Source: Arthrobacter sp. DNA4 | Lineage (GTDB): Bacteria > Actinomycetota > Actinomycetes > Actinomycetales > Micrococcaceae | DNA length: 64,000 nt | Reading direction: 5' to 3' | NCBI RefSeq assembly: GCF_024362385.1 | Contig: NZ_CP101466.1 | Span: 2,914,001-2,978,000, forward strand | Program-made: the position numbers and the translations under genes | Notes under the pieces: model-generated | What the model saw: the letters and a program-made list of their open reading frames with translations, nothing else | The model's database searches: none | Told to the model about the DNA's origin: nothing | In this document: piece after piece, positions 18,032-26,569 of the stretch | Numbering within the stretch: the stretch's first letter is position 1 | Layout: every line of letters begins with the position of its first letter

Positions 18032-19362
18032 GGCTTGCTCCTGTGGTTGGCGTCCTGCGCAGCCGGCTCCGCCGCGGGGTGGAAGCAGATACGGTCGATC
18101 CTGCGGCCGTCCATCCGGGTGACGCTGAGTGTTCCGCCGTTGACCGGAACGGTGTCGCCCACGACCGCGATCCTGCCGAGCTTGCTCATGACATAGCCGC
18201 CCACGGTTTCATAGGCTGCTTCGTCCGGAACGCTCAGGCCAGGTATGTGCTCGGACAGCTCATCGGGACGGAGGAGCCCAGGGAAGTACCAGTCGCCGGA
18301 GGCGCTTTGCAGCAGCCCCGGCCGGACCTTGTCGTGCTCGTCCGCCACCTCGCCCACGATTTCCTCCACCAGGTCTTCCAGGGTGGCAATGCCGGCGGTT
18401 CCACCGTATTCATCCAGCACGACGGCCAGCTGCAGGTTTCCCTCCCGGAGCTCGGCCAGCAGGGCATCCAGGTGGATAGTTTCGGGCACGCGCAGCACCT
18501 CGGTCATGATGGCACCCGCTTCGAGATTCTGCCGGCGTTCCCACGGCACGGCAACGGCCTTCTTGACGTGCACCAGGCCTCGGATGTCATCGGCCGAGTC
18601 CCCGATGACCGGGAAGCGTGAGTAGCCGGTCCTGCGTGCCGCATCCACGACGTCGGAGACCGGCTGGTCGGCGTCGATCGTTTCCAGCCTGATGCGCGGT
18701 GTCATCACGTCCGCCGCTGTCCTCGTGGAGAAGTTCAGGGTGCGGGCAATGAAGTTGGCAGTCCCGGCGTCAAGGGTTCCCATCGCAGCGGACCTGCGGA
18801 CCAGCGAGGCAAGCTCCGCCTGCGTCCGGGCACCCGAAATCTCCTCCTTGGCTTCCAGTCCAAAGACGTGCAGGACCTTGTTCGAAAATCCGTTGAGGAC
18901 CAGGATGGCCGGTTTGAAGATGGTGGTGAAGACGAGTTGCGGCCCCGCCAGGGCGCGGCCCACGGGAAACGCCAGTGCGATGGCCATGTTTTTCGGCACC
19001 AGCTCACCCAGGAGCATGGACAGCAGCGTCGCCACCACCATCGCCAGGATCAGGGAGACGGACTCCACCGCCACGTCGGGAAGTCCGACCGCGCCCAGCG
19101 GCGCCTTGAGGAGGCGGCCCACCGAAGGTTCCATGACATAACCGGTGAGCAAAGTGGTCAGCGTGATGCCGAGCTGGCAGCTGGACAGCTGGGTTGACAG
19201 TGACTTAAGGCAGGTAAGCAAGGGCACCGCGCCCGTGTCGCCGTCGTCAATTGCGCGCTGGACAGTTGCCTGGTCCAGGGCGATAAGGGAGAACTCGACG
19301 GCTACGAAGAACCCGGTGCCGGCGATCAGCAGCAAGCCTGCTGCAAGGAGGAGCCACTCCAT
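18028..19362 (-). CDS. CNNM/HlyC-type membrane protein with CBS pair and CorC domain
   Basis: A 444-residue full-length family member and the first gene of the pair. The DUF21 membrane domain includes GTGFFVAVEFSLIALDQATVQ, SCQLGITLTTLLTGYVMEP and LGELVPKNMAIALAFP. CBS domains begin at FSTRTAADVMTPRIRLETID and include LVHVKKAVAVPWE. The C-terminal CorC/HlyC domain follows (VLDEYGGTAGIATLEDLVEEIVGEVADEHD). Probable role: cation efflux or sensing of nucleotide state through the CBS domains. Confidence 0.9.
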   Translation of the reverse strand: MEWLLLAAGLLLIAGTGFFVAVEFSLIALDQATVQRAIDDGDTGAVPLLTCLKSLSTQLSSCQLGITLTTLLTGYVMEPSVGRLLKAPLGAVGLPDVAVESVSLILAMVVATLLSMLLGELVPKNMAIALAFPVGRALAGPQLVFTTIFKPAILVLNGFSNKVLHVFGLEAKEEISGARTQAELASLVRRSAAMGTLDAGTANFIARTLNFSTRTAADVMTPRIRLETIDADQPVSDVVDAARRTGYSRFPVIGDSADDIRGLVHVKKAVAVPWERRQNLEAGAIMTEVLRVPETIHLDALLAELREGNLQLAVVLDEYGGTAGIATLEDLVEEIVGEVADEHDKVRPGLLQSASGDWYFPGLLRPDELSEHIPGLSVPDEAAYETVGGYVMSKLGRIAVVGDTVPVNGGTLSVTRMDGRRIDRICFHPAAEPAAQDANHRSKP

Positions 19363-19921
19363 TCAGCATCCCGCCCGGAGCGCGGGCTGAGCCGGAAGGG
19401 TAGCCGGCCGTGGGGTGGAAAAGCTGTTTCGTCCCGGCGGAGGATGATCGGCGGATACCGACGCCTGGTCCGTGCGGGTTGCGGCAAGCTGGGCCGTGGG
19501 CTGGTGATGGGCGCGTTGTCGGGGTTTGCTTACTCTGGGGGCGGACTGCGCGGCGCTGCTCTTCGAGCTCCGCTGACAGCGCCCAGGCCGGCACCTAGAT
19601 TTACTGTCCATAAGAATTTCAGTCTACAGGAGCAGCCCCGCGCCGGACGCTGGGCCGGGCGGCCGGAAGTGGCCTGTTGGCCTGCCTGCGCGAGCCCCGC
19701 ACGGGCGGCCGCGCGGCCCCTCGCCGCAGGCCGGTGGCCGCCATATTCGGGCCCTGGTTCGTCACTTCATGATTTGAGTCACCCTTATTGGCAGTTAACA
19801 CAGGATGCTCACTAGACTTGCAAAGGTCCGGGTTCAGAGGACGCAGAGACTGGTTCGAACGTAGTGCTGAAGCACCGGGGGGCCAAAGAGAAATCAAACT
19901 CATGGAAGAGGCGTATTTCAA
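19363..19921 (+). other. Long intergenic region before kgd
   Basis: No convincing gene in 559 bases. Short open frames on both strands lack coding character. The last 160 bases turn AT-richer and probably hold the kgd promoter; TTGGCA at 19788 and TAGACT at 19813 are 19 bases apart, too wide to be sure. A purine-rich GGAAGAGG about 10 bases before the kgd GTG serves as ribosome binding site. Confidence 0.5.
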
Positions 19922-22900
19922 GTGCCAGAGCAGCCAAGCCACCGTCTACCAGAGGAATTTGGCGGAAACGAGTGGCTCGTTGACGAACTGTACGAGCAGT
20001 ACCAGCAGGACAAGAACGCCGTGGATGCCAAGTGGTGGCCCCTGTTCGAATCCTTCGACTCGGGCAACGGTTCTTCTTCCAATGGAAATTCCGCACAGGC
20101 CAACCCTCCCACCCGGGAACTCCCCGTCGTGAAGCAGGCTTCCGCAGCACCGGCACCGTCGCCGGCCGCTGCGCCGGCCGCCGCCGCTGCCCCGGCGCCC
20201 GCCGCACCGGCAGCCCCCGCACCCGTTAAGAAGGCCCCTGCCACGGAAGCCCGCGACGGCGGCAAGAAGACCGAGGCCGGCACCGGCTCGCAGCCCATCC
20301 CGGCGCAGCTGCCCAAGAACGTCAAGGCGCCCACCGCACCCGAGGAAGACGTCGTCTCCGTCCTCCGCGGACCGGCGAAGGCCATCGCCACCAACATGGT
20401 CACCAGCCTCCAGGTGCCCACCGCCACCAGCGTCCGTGCCATTCCGGCCAAGCTGCTCATCGACAACCGCGTGGTCATCAACTCAAACCTGGCCCGCGCC
20501 CGCGGCGGCAAGGTTTCCTTCACGCACCTTATCGGCTACGCCGTGATCCGCGCCCTGTCCCAGTTCCCCTCCATGAACGTGTACTACGACGAGGTGGATG
20601 GCAAGCCTGTTGCAGTCCAGCCGGCGCACGTCAACTTCGGCATCGCCATCGACATGCCCAAGCCCGACGGCACCCGGCTGCTCATGGTCCCGAACATCAA
20701 GAAGGCTGAGACCCTCAACTTCGCCGAGTTCTGGCACACGTACGAGGACCTGATCAAGCGGGCCCGCAACGGCAAGCTCACCGCCGAGGACCACCAGGGC
20801 ACCACCGTGTCCCTGACCAACCCCGGCGGCATCGGCACCGTCCACTCGGTGCCGCGCCTTTCCAAGGGCCAGGCCGCCATCATCGGCGTCGGCGCCCTTG
20901 ACTACCCCGCAGAGTTCCAGGGCGCCAGCGAGAAGATCATCGCCCAGAACGCCATCAGCAAGGTCCTCACCCTGACCTCGACGTACGACCACCGCGTCAT
21001 CCAGGGCGCAGGCAGCGGCGAGTTCCTCAAGCTGGTCCACCAGCTGCTGCTGGGCGCGCAGAACTTCTACGACGAAATCTTCGAAGCCCTGCGCATCCCC
21101 TACGAGCCCGTCCGCTGGAGCCCGGACCTGCAGGTGGACCCGGCCGACGAGATCAACAAGGTCGCCCGGATCCAGCAGCTGATCCACTCCTTCCGCGTCC
21201 GCGGCCACCTCATGGCGGACACCGACCCGCTGGAGTACGTCCAGCGCAAGCACCCGGACCTCGACGTCCTCACCTACGGCCTGACCCTCTGGGACCTGGA
21301 CCGCGAATGGCCCACCGGCGGCTTCGGCGGCAAGCCGATGTTGAAGTTCCGCGACATCCTCGGCGTCCTGCGCGATGCCTACTGCCGCACCACGGGCATC
21401 GAGTACATGCACATCCAGGAGCCTGCCGAACGCAAGTGGTTCCAGGACCAGCTGGAGCACGCCTACTCCAAGCCCAGCCGCGAGGAACAGCTGCGGATTG
21501 TCTCCAAGCTGAACGCCGCCGAGGCCTTTGAGACGTTCCTGCAGACCAAGTTCGTGGGCCAGAAGCGCTTCTCCCTGGAAGGCGGGGAGTCCCTGATCCC
21601 GCTGCTTGACGCCATCATGTCCGATGCCGCCGACGACGGCCTGGACGAGGTTGCGATCGGCATGGCCCACCGTGGCCGCCTCAACGTACTGACGAACATC
21701 GCCGGCAAGACCTACGCCCAGGTGTTCCGCGAGTTTGAAGGCACCCAGGATCCGCGCTCTGTGCAGGGCTCCGGTGACGTCAAGTACCACCTGGGCACCG
21801 AAGGCACCTTCACCTCCGACAACGGCAAGGAGACCAAGGTCTACCTCGCCGCCAACCCCTCGCACCTGGAAGCCGTGGACTCCGTCCTCGAAGGCATCGT
21901 CCGGGCCAAGCAGGACCGGCTGGACCAGGGCGAGTCGTTCCCTGTCCTGCCCATCATGGTCCACGGCGACGCGGCCTTCGCCGGTCAGGGCGTGGTGGCG
22001 GAAACGCTCAACCTGTCCCAGCTCCGGGGTTACCGCACCGGTGGAACCATCCACATCGTGGTCAACAACCAGGTGGGCTTCACCACCGCCCCGTCATCGT
22101 CGCGCTCGTCCACCTACTCCACTGACGTTGCCAAAATGATCCAGGCGCCCGTGTTCCACGTGAACGGCGACGACCCCGAGGCTGTTGTCCGCATCGGCCA
22201 GCTGGCCTATGAGTTCCGGCAGCGCTTCCACAAGGACGTTGTGATCGACATGGTGTGCTACCGCCGCCGGGGCCACAACGAGGGCGATGACCCCTCGATG
22301 ACCCAGCCGCTGATGTACAACCTCATCGAAGCCAAGCGCTCCGTCCGCAAGCTGTACACCGAGTCACTCATCGGCCGCGGCGACATCACCGAGGAAGAAG
22401 CCGAGCAGCTGCTCCGCGACTACCAGGAACGGCTGGAACGGGTCTTTGCCGAGACCCACGCCGCCCAGACCTCGCCTATCCCGATCGTGACCGCCGACTC
22501 CGCTGCTGTGTCCGACATCGAACGGCCCAAGGCACAGCAGTCCGATTCCAGCGTCAGCGCACCGGCCTCCACCGCCATCAGCGCCGACACCTTGGCCCGG
22601 ATCGGCAAGGCACACGTCGAGATCCCCGACGGCTTCACGGTCCACCCCAAGCTCAAGCAGCTTCTGGAGAAGCGCGAACAGATGTCCCGCGAGGGCGGCA
22701 TCGACTGGGGCTTCGGCGAGATTGCAGCCTTCGGCTCGCTGATCATGGAAGGCGTCCCCGTGCGCCTGGCTTACCAGGACTCGCGCCGCGGCACCTTCGT
22801 GCAGCGCCACGCCGTCTTCCACGACCGTGCCAACGGCAAGGAATGGCTGCCCCTGGGCAACCTCTCCGATGACCAGGCCAAGCTGTGGATCTACGACTCC

Positions 22901-23722
22901 CTGTTGTCCGAATACGCCGCCATGGGCTTCGAGTACGGCTACTCGGTGGAACGCCCGGACGCCCTGGTCCTGTGGGAGGCCCAGTTCGGTGACTTCGTCA
23001 ACGGTGCGCAGACCATCATCGACGAATTCATCTCGTCCGCCGAGCAGAAGTGGGGCCAGCGCTCCTCGCTGGTCCTGATGCTCCCGCACGGCTACGAGGG
23101 TCAGGGCCCGGACCACTCCTCCGCCAGGATCGAGCGGTTCCTGCAGCTGTGTGCCGAGGACAACATGATCGTGGCCAACCCCACCACGGCGGCCTCGCAC
23201 TTCCACCTGCTGCGCCGCCAGGCGTACAGCCGCCCGCGCAAGCCGCTGATCATCTTCACGCCCAAGCAGCTCCTGCGCCTGAAGGCTGCCGCGTCGTCCG
23301 TCGAGGACTTCACCAACGGCACCTTCCGCCCCGTCATCGGTGACCACGAGCAACTGCCGGCCACCGCCGTCGAACGTGTGCTCCTGGTGTCCGGCCGCCT
23401 GTACTACGATCTCCTGTCCACCCGGCAGAAGACCGGCGACAAGACCACCGCCATCGTCCGCGTGGAGCAGCTCTACCCGCTGCCGCACGCCGAGATCGAA
23501 GCGGAACTCGCCAAGTACCCCAACGCCGAAGTGGTGTGGGCCCAGGACGAGCCCGCCAACCAGGGGCCGTGGCCGTTCATGGGCCTGCACCTGCCGGAGG
23601 CCCTCGACCGCCGCGTCCGACTGGTGTCCCGGCCGGCATCGGCCTCCACCGCTGCCGGATCCATGAAACGGCACGCTGCGGAGCAGGATGTCCTCCTGAA
23701 GCAGGCATTTGCACGGAAGTAA
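19922..23722 (+). CDS. kgd: Multifunctional 2-oxoglutarate dehydrogenase E1/E2 (alpha-ketoglutarate decarboxylase Kgd)
   Basis: A 1266-residue enzyme of the actinobacterial Kgd/OdhA type, which joins a lipoyl-less E2 acyltransferase core to a thiamine-dependent E1. The N-terminus GGNEWLVDELYEQYQQD is the short FHA-partner helix. An Ala/Pro linker spans residues about 58-105. The E2 core contains DHRVIQGAGSGEFLKL with the catalytic His. The E1 part begins near ADEINKVARIQQLIHSFRVRGHL and carries VAIGMAHRGRLNVLTNIAGK and the TPP/Mg region VHGDAAFAGQG. It oxidises 2-oxoglutarate in the TCA cycle using lipoamide from the pyruvate complex. GTG start. Confidence 0.96.
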   Translation: MPEQPSHRLPEEFGGNEWLVDELYEQYQQDKNAVDAKWWPLFESFDSGNGSSSNGNSAQANPPTRELPVVKQASAAPAPSPAAAPAAAAAPAPAAPAAPAPVKKAPATEARDGGKKTEAGTGSQPIPAQLPKNVKAPTAPEEDVVSVLRGPAKAIATNMVTSLQVPTATSVRAIPAKLLIDNRVVINSNLARARGGKVSFTHLIGYAVIRALSQFPSMNVYYDEVDGKPVAVQPAHVNFGIAIDMPKPDGTRLLMVPNIKKAETLNFAEFWHTYEDLIKRARNGKLTAEDHQGTTVSLTNPGGIGTVHSVPRLSKGQAAIIGVGALDYPAEFQGASEKIIAQNAISKVLTLTSTYDHRVIQGAGSGEFLKLVHQLLLGAQNFYDEIFEALRIPYEPVRWSPDLQVDPADEINKVARIQQLIHSFRVRGHLMADTDPLEYVQRKHPDLDVLTYGLTLWDLDREWPTGGFGGKPMLKFRDILGVLRDAYCRTTGIEYMHIQEPAERKWFQDQLEHAYSKPSREEQLRIVSKLNAAEAFETFLQTKFVGQKRFSLEGGESLIPLLDAIMSDAADDGLDEVAIGMAHRGRLNVLTNIAGKTYAQVFREFEGTQDPRSVQGSGDVKYHLGTEGTFTSDNGKETKVYLAANPSHLEAVDSVLEGIVRAKQDRLDQGESFPVLPIMVHGDAAFAGQGVVAETLNLSQLRGYRTGGTIHIVVNNQVGFTTAPSSSRSSTYSTDVAKMIQAPVFHVNGDDPEAVVRIGQLAYEFRQRFHKDVVIDMVCYRRRGHNEGDDPSMTQPLMYNLIEAKRSVRKLYTESLIGRGDITEEEAEQLLRDYQERLERVFAETHAAQTSPIPIVTADSAAVSDIERPKAQQSDSSVSAPASTAISADTLARIGKAHVEIPDGFTVHPKLKQLLEKREQMSREGGIDWGFGEIAAFGSLIMEGVPVRLAYQDSRRGTFVQRHAVFHDRANGKEWLPLGNLSDDQAKLWIYDSLLSEYAAMGFEYGYSVERPDALVLWEAQFGDFVNGAQTIIDEFISSAEQKWGQRSSLVLMLPHGYEGQGPDHSSARIERFLQLCAEDNMIVANPTTAASHFHLLRRQAYSRPRKPLIIFTPKQLLRLKAAASSVEDFTNGTFRPVIGDHEQLPATAVERVLLVSGRLYYDLLSTRQKTGDKTTAIVRVEQLYPLPHAEIEAELAKYPNAEVVWAQDEPANQGPWPFMGLHLPEALDRRVRLVSRPASASTAAGSMKRHAAEQDVLLKQAFARK

Positions 23723-23731
23723 GCAGTAAGG

Positions 23732-23780
23732 CTGCCCGGCCGGAGTCGAAATACCCGACTCCGGCCGGGCAGTTCTGTTT
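23732..23780 (+). terminator. Rho-independent terminator of kgd
   Basis: A 17-bp stem CTGCCCGGCCGGAGTCG/CGACTCCGGCCGGGCAG ending at 23772, followed by TTCTGTTT, ten bases after the kgd stop. Confidence 0.92.
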
Positions 23781-23878
23781 AATGGATTGACAGCGCCTCC
23801 CCGCGCCTCCGCAGCAGCGGCGGCAACGGTGGCAGCGGCCGTAACGAAGTAAACCCGTACCGAAGTAAAGAGGAACGC

Positions 23879-24478
23879 GTGGAAGACAGGAAGCTGCGGA
23901 TCGCGGCTGTAGGAGACGAACTGCTGGCCGGACTGGGCGATCCCCGGGCGCTTGGCTGGCTGGGCCGCGTCCTGGCCCGCACTCCCCAGGACGGCATGCT
24001 GCTGGAAAGCTATGCCCTCCCCTGCCCGCAGGAAGGTACGGAAGGCCTCGCTGCACGCTGGCTGGATGAAGCCGGGAGGCGGTTCAGCCCCCAGGCGGAG
24101 AACCGGCTGGTCATCGGCCTCTCGGGTCGCGACATCGAATTCGGCCTCTCCACTGCACGGAGCCGGTTGAACCTGGCCAATATCCTGGACTCGGCTTCCC
24201 AGAACAGGATCGAAGTATTCGTCGTGGGGCCACCCCCCACCCTGGACCCCGCCCAGAACCGCCGGCTGGACGAACTCAATACTGCCTTCGCGGATGTGAC
24301 CACCCGCCGCAAGCACCTCTACGTCGACACGTTCTCGCCCCTGCTGAACCACGAACAGTGGCGCCAGGACCTCGCCGCAAACGGTGGAACCCCCGGCCAG
24401 GCCGGGTACGGCCTCATGGCCTGGCTGGTACTGCACCGCGGCTGGTTCCAGTGGCTGGGCATGGACGCGCCCCAGTAG
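23879..24478 (+). CDS. SGNH/GDSL-type hydrolase family protein
   Basis: A 199-residue cytosolic protein with the layout of SGNH hydrolases: RIAAVGDELLAGLGDPRALGWLGRV at the start (block I, with the usual GDS serine replaced by GDE) and VIGLSGRDIEFGLS in the middle. DTFSPLLNHEQWRQDL and the C-terminal GGTPGQAGYGLMAWLVL sit where the Asp-x-x-His block would be. Since the nucleophilic serine of GDS(L) is Glu here, it may be catalytically inactive or use another residue. Start GTG at 23879 after AAGAGGAA. Substrate unknown. Confidence 0.7.
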   Translation: MEDRKLRIAAVGDELLAGLGDPRALGWLGRVLARTPQDGMLLESYALPCPQEGTEGLAARWLDEAGRRFSPQAENRLVIGLSGRDIEFGLSTARSRLNLANILDSASQNRIEVFVVGPPPTLDPAQNRRLDELNTAFADVTTRRKHLYVDTFSPLLNHEQWRQDLAANGGTPGQAGYGLMAWLVLHRGWFQWLGMDAPQ

Positions 24479-24487
24479 CGCCATTCG

Positions 24488-24548
24488 AGATATATCTTGA
24501 CCCCGCCACCGGGCGGCGATACGTTGGAGCGACAACGCGATATATCGC
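24488..24548 (+). promoter_or_regulatory. Promoter of the DUF4097-padR operon with paired GATATATC operators
   Basis: TTGACC (24497-24502) and TACGTT (24520-24525) are exactly 17 bases apart, a good sigma-A-type promoter. AGATATATCT (24488-24497) abuts the -35 element, and GCGATATATCGC (24537-24548) lies just after the expected +1. Both are palindromes sharing the rare AT-rich core GATATATC in GC-rich DNA. The operon's second gene is a PadR repressor, so these are its likely autoregulatory sites. Confidence 0.65.
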
Positions 24549-24563
24549 CTTCTGGAGGGGACC

Positions 24564-25397
24564 ATGACCGGAGAAAGCTGGACTGTCGCCAGCCCGCAAA
24601 CCATCGACATCGACGCTGTGACGGCCGTGAAGCTCGGCATGGTTGGGGGTAGGTTTGAGATCATCGAGCACGACGAACCCGCAGTTCGCCTGGAATTCTC
24701 CGAGGTCCACGGCGACCCCGTGGCGGTGTCCCTGAACGGCGGCAGGCTGGAGGTCCGGCACCAACTGCACGGCGCGCAGGGCTGGTTCAAGAACCTCATG
24801 GAGACCGTAAACCACACCAGCGACAACTCGGCCGTCATTACCATCCTCGTTCCCCGTGGAGTGGAGGTGGAAGCCGGAACCGTGAGGGGGGATGGAACCG
24901 TCACAGGTATTTCCGCCCACGTGCGGCTCAACACCGTGTCGGGTTCCGTCACTGCGGACAACACCTCCGGCGAACTGCAGGTCAACACGGTCAGCGGCAG
25001 CGTGGCCGTCAGGAACCACCGGGGCGTCCTCACCGCCAAAAGCATCTCCGGTGAGGTCACGGCGTCCGGCCACTTCAGCCATGTACGCACCAACACCGTC
25101 AGCGGACACCTCAGCTTCGACCTGCTCGATTACACGCAGGATTTTGGCTCCAACTCCGTCTCGGGAGACCTCACCATCAGCCTGCCGGCTGACGTGGGCG
25201 TCGACATCGTGGCCAAGTCCGCCGGCGGGGCGGTCATCCTCGACGGGCACCAGTGCCTCCTGACGAACGGCAAAGTGGAGACGATTGCCGGGCCCGATGG
25301 GCAACTGATGCTCGTCCGGACCAACTCGGTGTCCGGCAAGACCTCCATCTCGCACGCGCCCGCGCCCGTCGACTCCAATGGGGAAGCTGAACGCTGA
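24564..25397 (+). CDS. DUF4097 family beta-strand repeat protein
   Basis: A 277-residue protein of the DUF4097 (putative adhesin) family. It has no signal peptide or membrane helix. Residues about 95-265 are a repeating beta pattern with the recurring motif N-T/S-V-S-G (RLNTVSGSV, QVNTVSGSV, RTNTVSGHL, GSNSVSGDL, RTNSVSGKT), predicted to form a right-handed beta helix. It is translationally coupled (TGATG) to padR. DUF4097-PadR pairs are common in actinobacteria and their function is not known; a cytosolic scaffold or envelope-stress role are both possible. Confidence 0.85.
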   Translation: MTGESWTVASPQTIDIDAVTAVKLGMVGGRFEIIEHDEPAVRLEFSEVHGDPVAVSLNGGRLEVRHQLHGAQGWFKNLMETVNHTSDNSAVITILVPRGVEVEAGTVRGDGTVTGISAHVRLNTVSGSVTADNTSGELQVNTVSGSVAVRNHRGVLTAKSISGEVTASGHFSHVRTNTVSGHLSFDLLDYTQDFGSNSVSGDLTISLPADVGVDIVAKSAGGAVILDGHQCLLTNGKVETIAGPDGQLMLVRTNSVSGKTSISHAPAPVDSNGEAER

Positions 25398-26011
25398 TGG
25401 CTCCCGTCTTCGCACACGGTGCGTTGCGCCTCTATCTCCTCTCCCTGCTCGAAAGCGGCCCCAAGCACGGCTACGAGCTCATCAAGGCGCTCAAGGACCG
25501 GTTCGGCGGGACTTATTCACCGAGTGCGGGGACCGTCTACCCCAGGCTGGGCAAACTCGAAGAGGACGGCTTGGTGGCCACCGAGCCGGCGGGACGGCGC
25601 ACCAACTACCGCATCACAGCAGCCGGCCTTGCTGAACTGAACCGGCGCCGGGAGGACCTGGCGGGCGTTGAGAATGACATCGCAGCTTCGGTGCAACGGC
25701 TTTCCGGAACCCTCAAGGAGGACATCCGCAGCAGCATGCGGGGGTTCCGCAGCGACCTTGCCGCAGCGGCGGAGGCAGCCCGTGCCGCGGCTGCGTCGGC
25801 CACCACCCCGCCGGGAAGCGGCCAGCCGCAGGCGCGCAGGGGGCAACCGCTCAGGGAGGCAGAACTGCTGCTGCAGGATTTCCGCGACGAGCTTCGCGCG
25901 GACCTGCGGCGCCAGGCCACGCACCGGCCCATCAGCCCCGCGACGCTGGAGACCGTCAGGACGGCCCTGGACGAAGCCCGTGCGGCCATCCGTGGCACCC
26001 TTCAGCCCTAG
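25397..26011 (+). CDS. PadR family transcriptional regulator
   Basis: A 204-residue regulator. The winged helix is at residues about 8-85: GALRLYLLSLLESGPKHGYELIKAL and SPSAGTVYPRLGKLEEDGLV, the PadR hallmark. The C-terminal half is longer than usual, with an Ala-rich stretch (116-135) and predicted helices DFRDELRADLRRQA that could form a coiled-coil dimer. It overlaps the DUF4097 stop by one base. It probably represses its own operon through the GATATATC pair upstream. The inducing ligand is unknown. Confidence 0.88.
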   Translation: MAPVFAHGALRLYLLSLLESGPKHGYELIKALKDRFGGTYSPSAGTVYPRLGKLEEDGLVATEPAGRRTNYRITAAGLAELNRRREDLAGVENDIAASVQRLSGTLKEDIRSSMRGFRSDLAAAAEAARAAAASATTPPGSGQPQARRGQPLREAELLLQDFRDELRADLRRQATHRPISPATLETVRTALDEARAAIRGTLQP

Positions 26012-26129
26012 CACCCCGCCATGCCAGCCCTCCCGCAGGTCATCCGCCGTTTCCCGGTTCGCGGGGCGCCAGATCATGTGGGAGACTTGAGGGCAGCTCT
26101 TTTGAGTACCAACAGTAAGGAGGCCAGCT

Positions 26130-26204
26130 ATGAGCAAGCGTGCACGCAAGCGTCGTGACCGTAAGCGTGGCGGCGCGAACCACGGGAAGCGCCCCAACAC
26201 CTAG
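26130..26204 (+). CDS. Ribosomal protein bL37 (24 residues)
   Basis: The peptide MSKRARKRRDRKRGGANHGKRPNT closely resembles the 24-residue mycobacterial large-subunit protein bL37. It is almost all Arg/Lys, with the conserved ANHGKRPN end. A perfect ribosome binding site AAGGAGG lies at 26117-26123, six bases before the ATG, and a terminator follows. It is short enough to be missed by most gene finders. Confidence 0.85.
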   Translation: MSKRARKRRDRKRGGANHGKRPNT

Positions 26205-26234
26205 GCAAATGCCAGGGACTACGGTTCAAGTGAA

Positions 26235-26269
26235 GGACCCCGCAAGCCTCTCGGCTTACGGGGTCCTTT
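26235..26269. terminator. Terminator between bL37 and rsrA
   Basis: Stem GGACCCCG.AAGCC/GGCTT.CGGGGTCC with loop TCTC, followed by TTT on the plus strand. It separates two convergent units. Confidence 0.8.
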
Positions 26270-26308
26270 GCTGTCTTCGGCCCTGACGGGGCGAACCGCG
26301 TCTTGTAC

Positions 26309-26569
26309 CTACGCCTCCACGGGACGGATCGCGTGGATCCGGTCCAGGATGGCGTTCTTCAGATTGTCCGGCGCAGACTCGGTGCAGGACCGCTTGACCA
26401 TGTTGCGGATGACGCACTCGAGGTCATACTGCTCCGTGCACTCGGGGCAGTCATCAAGGTGGTTCTTGATTTCCGTAATATCCTCGCGGGTCAGTGCCCC
26501 GTCAAGGTACTCGTAGATGCGTTGCATCCGGGTATCGTCGCAGTCGCCCAATCCCTGGCAGTCGCTCAT
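26309..26569 (-). CDS. rsrA: Zinc-binding anti-sigma factor RsrA (mycothiol system)
   Basis: An 86-residue anti-sigma factor of the ZAS family. The zinc motif is HLDDCPEC (H-x3-C-x2-C, residues 37-44), with Cys4 or Cys10 as further redox ligand. In reduced cells RsrA binds SigR; oxidation of its cysteines releases the sigma factor. The start ATG at 26569 would overlap the proper sigR stop as ATGA, the usual arrangement. In the sequence as given the frame also runs in from sigR, so a fused reading is possible, but its own ATG remains. Confidence 0.9.
   Translation of the reverse strand: MSDCQGLGDCDDTRMQRIYEYLDGALTREDITEIKNHLDDCPECTEQYDLECVIRNMVKRSCTESAPDNLKNAILDRIHAIRPVEA

Noticed and set aside
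20483..22054. A 523-codon minus-strand frame inside kgd
   Set aside because: Antisense shadow of a conserved enzyme.
24237..24312. Possible CRISPR-like or mobile elements across the window
   Set aside because: No spaced repeats of 24-40 bases, no transposase and no integrase were found anywhere; the GATATATC pair and the LGFP repeats are explained otherwise.
22364..25096. A 910-codon open frame on the minus strand across kgd and the SGNH gene
   Set aside because: It lies antisense to genes with clear family motifs, and its product (Val/Gly/Arg-rich, no domains) is typical of the open complement of GC-rich codons.
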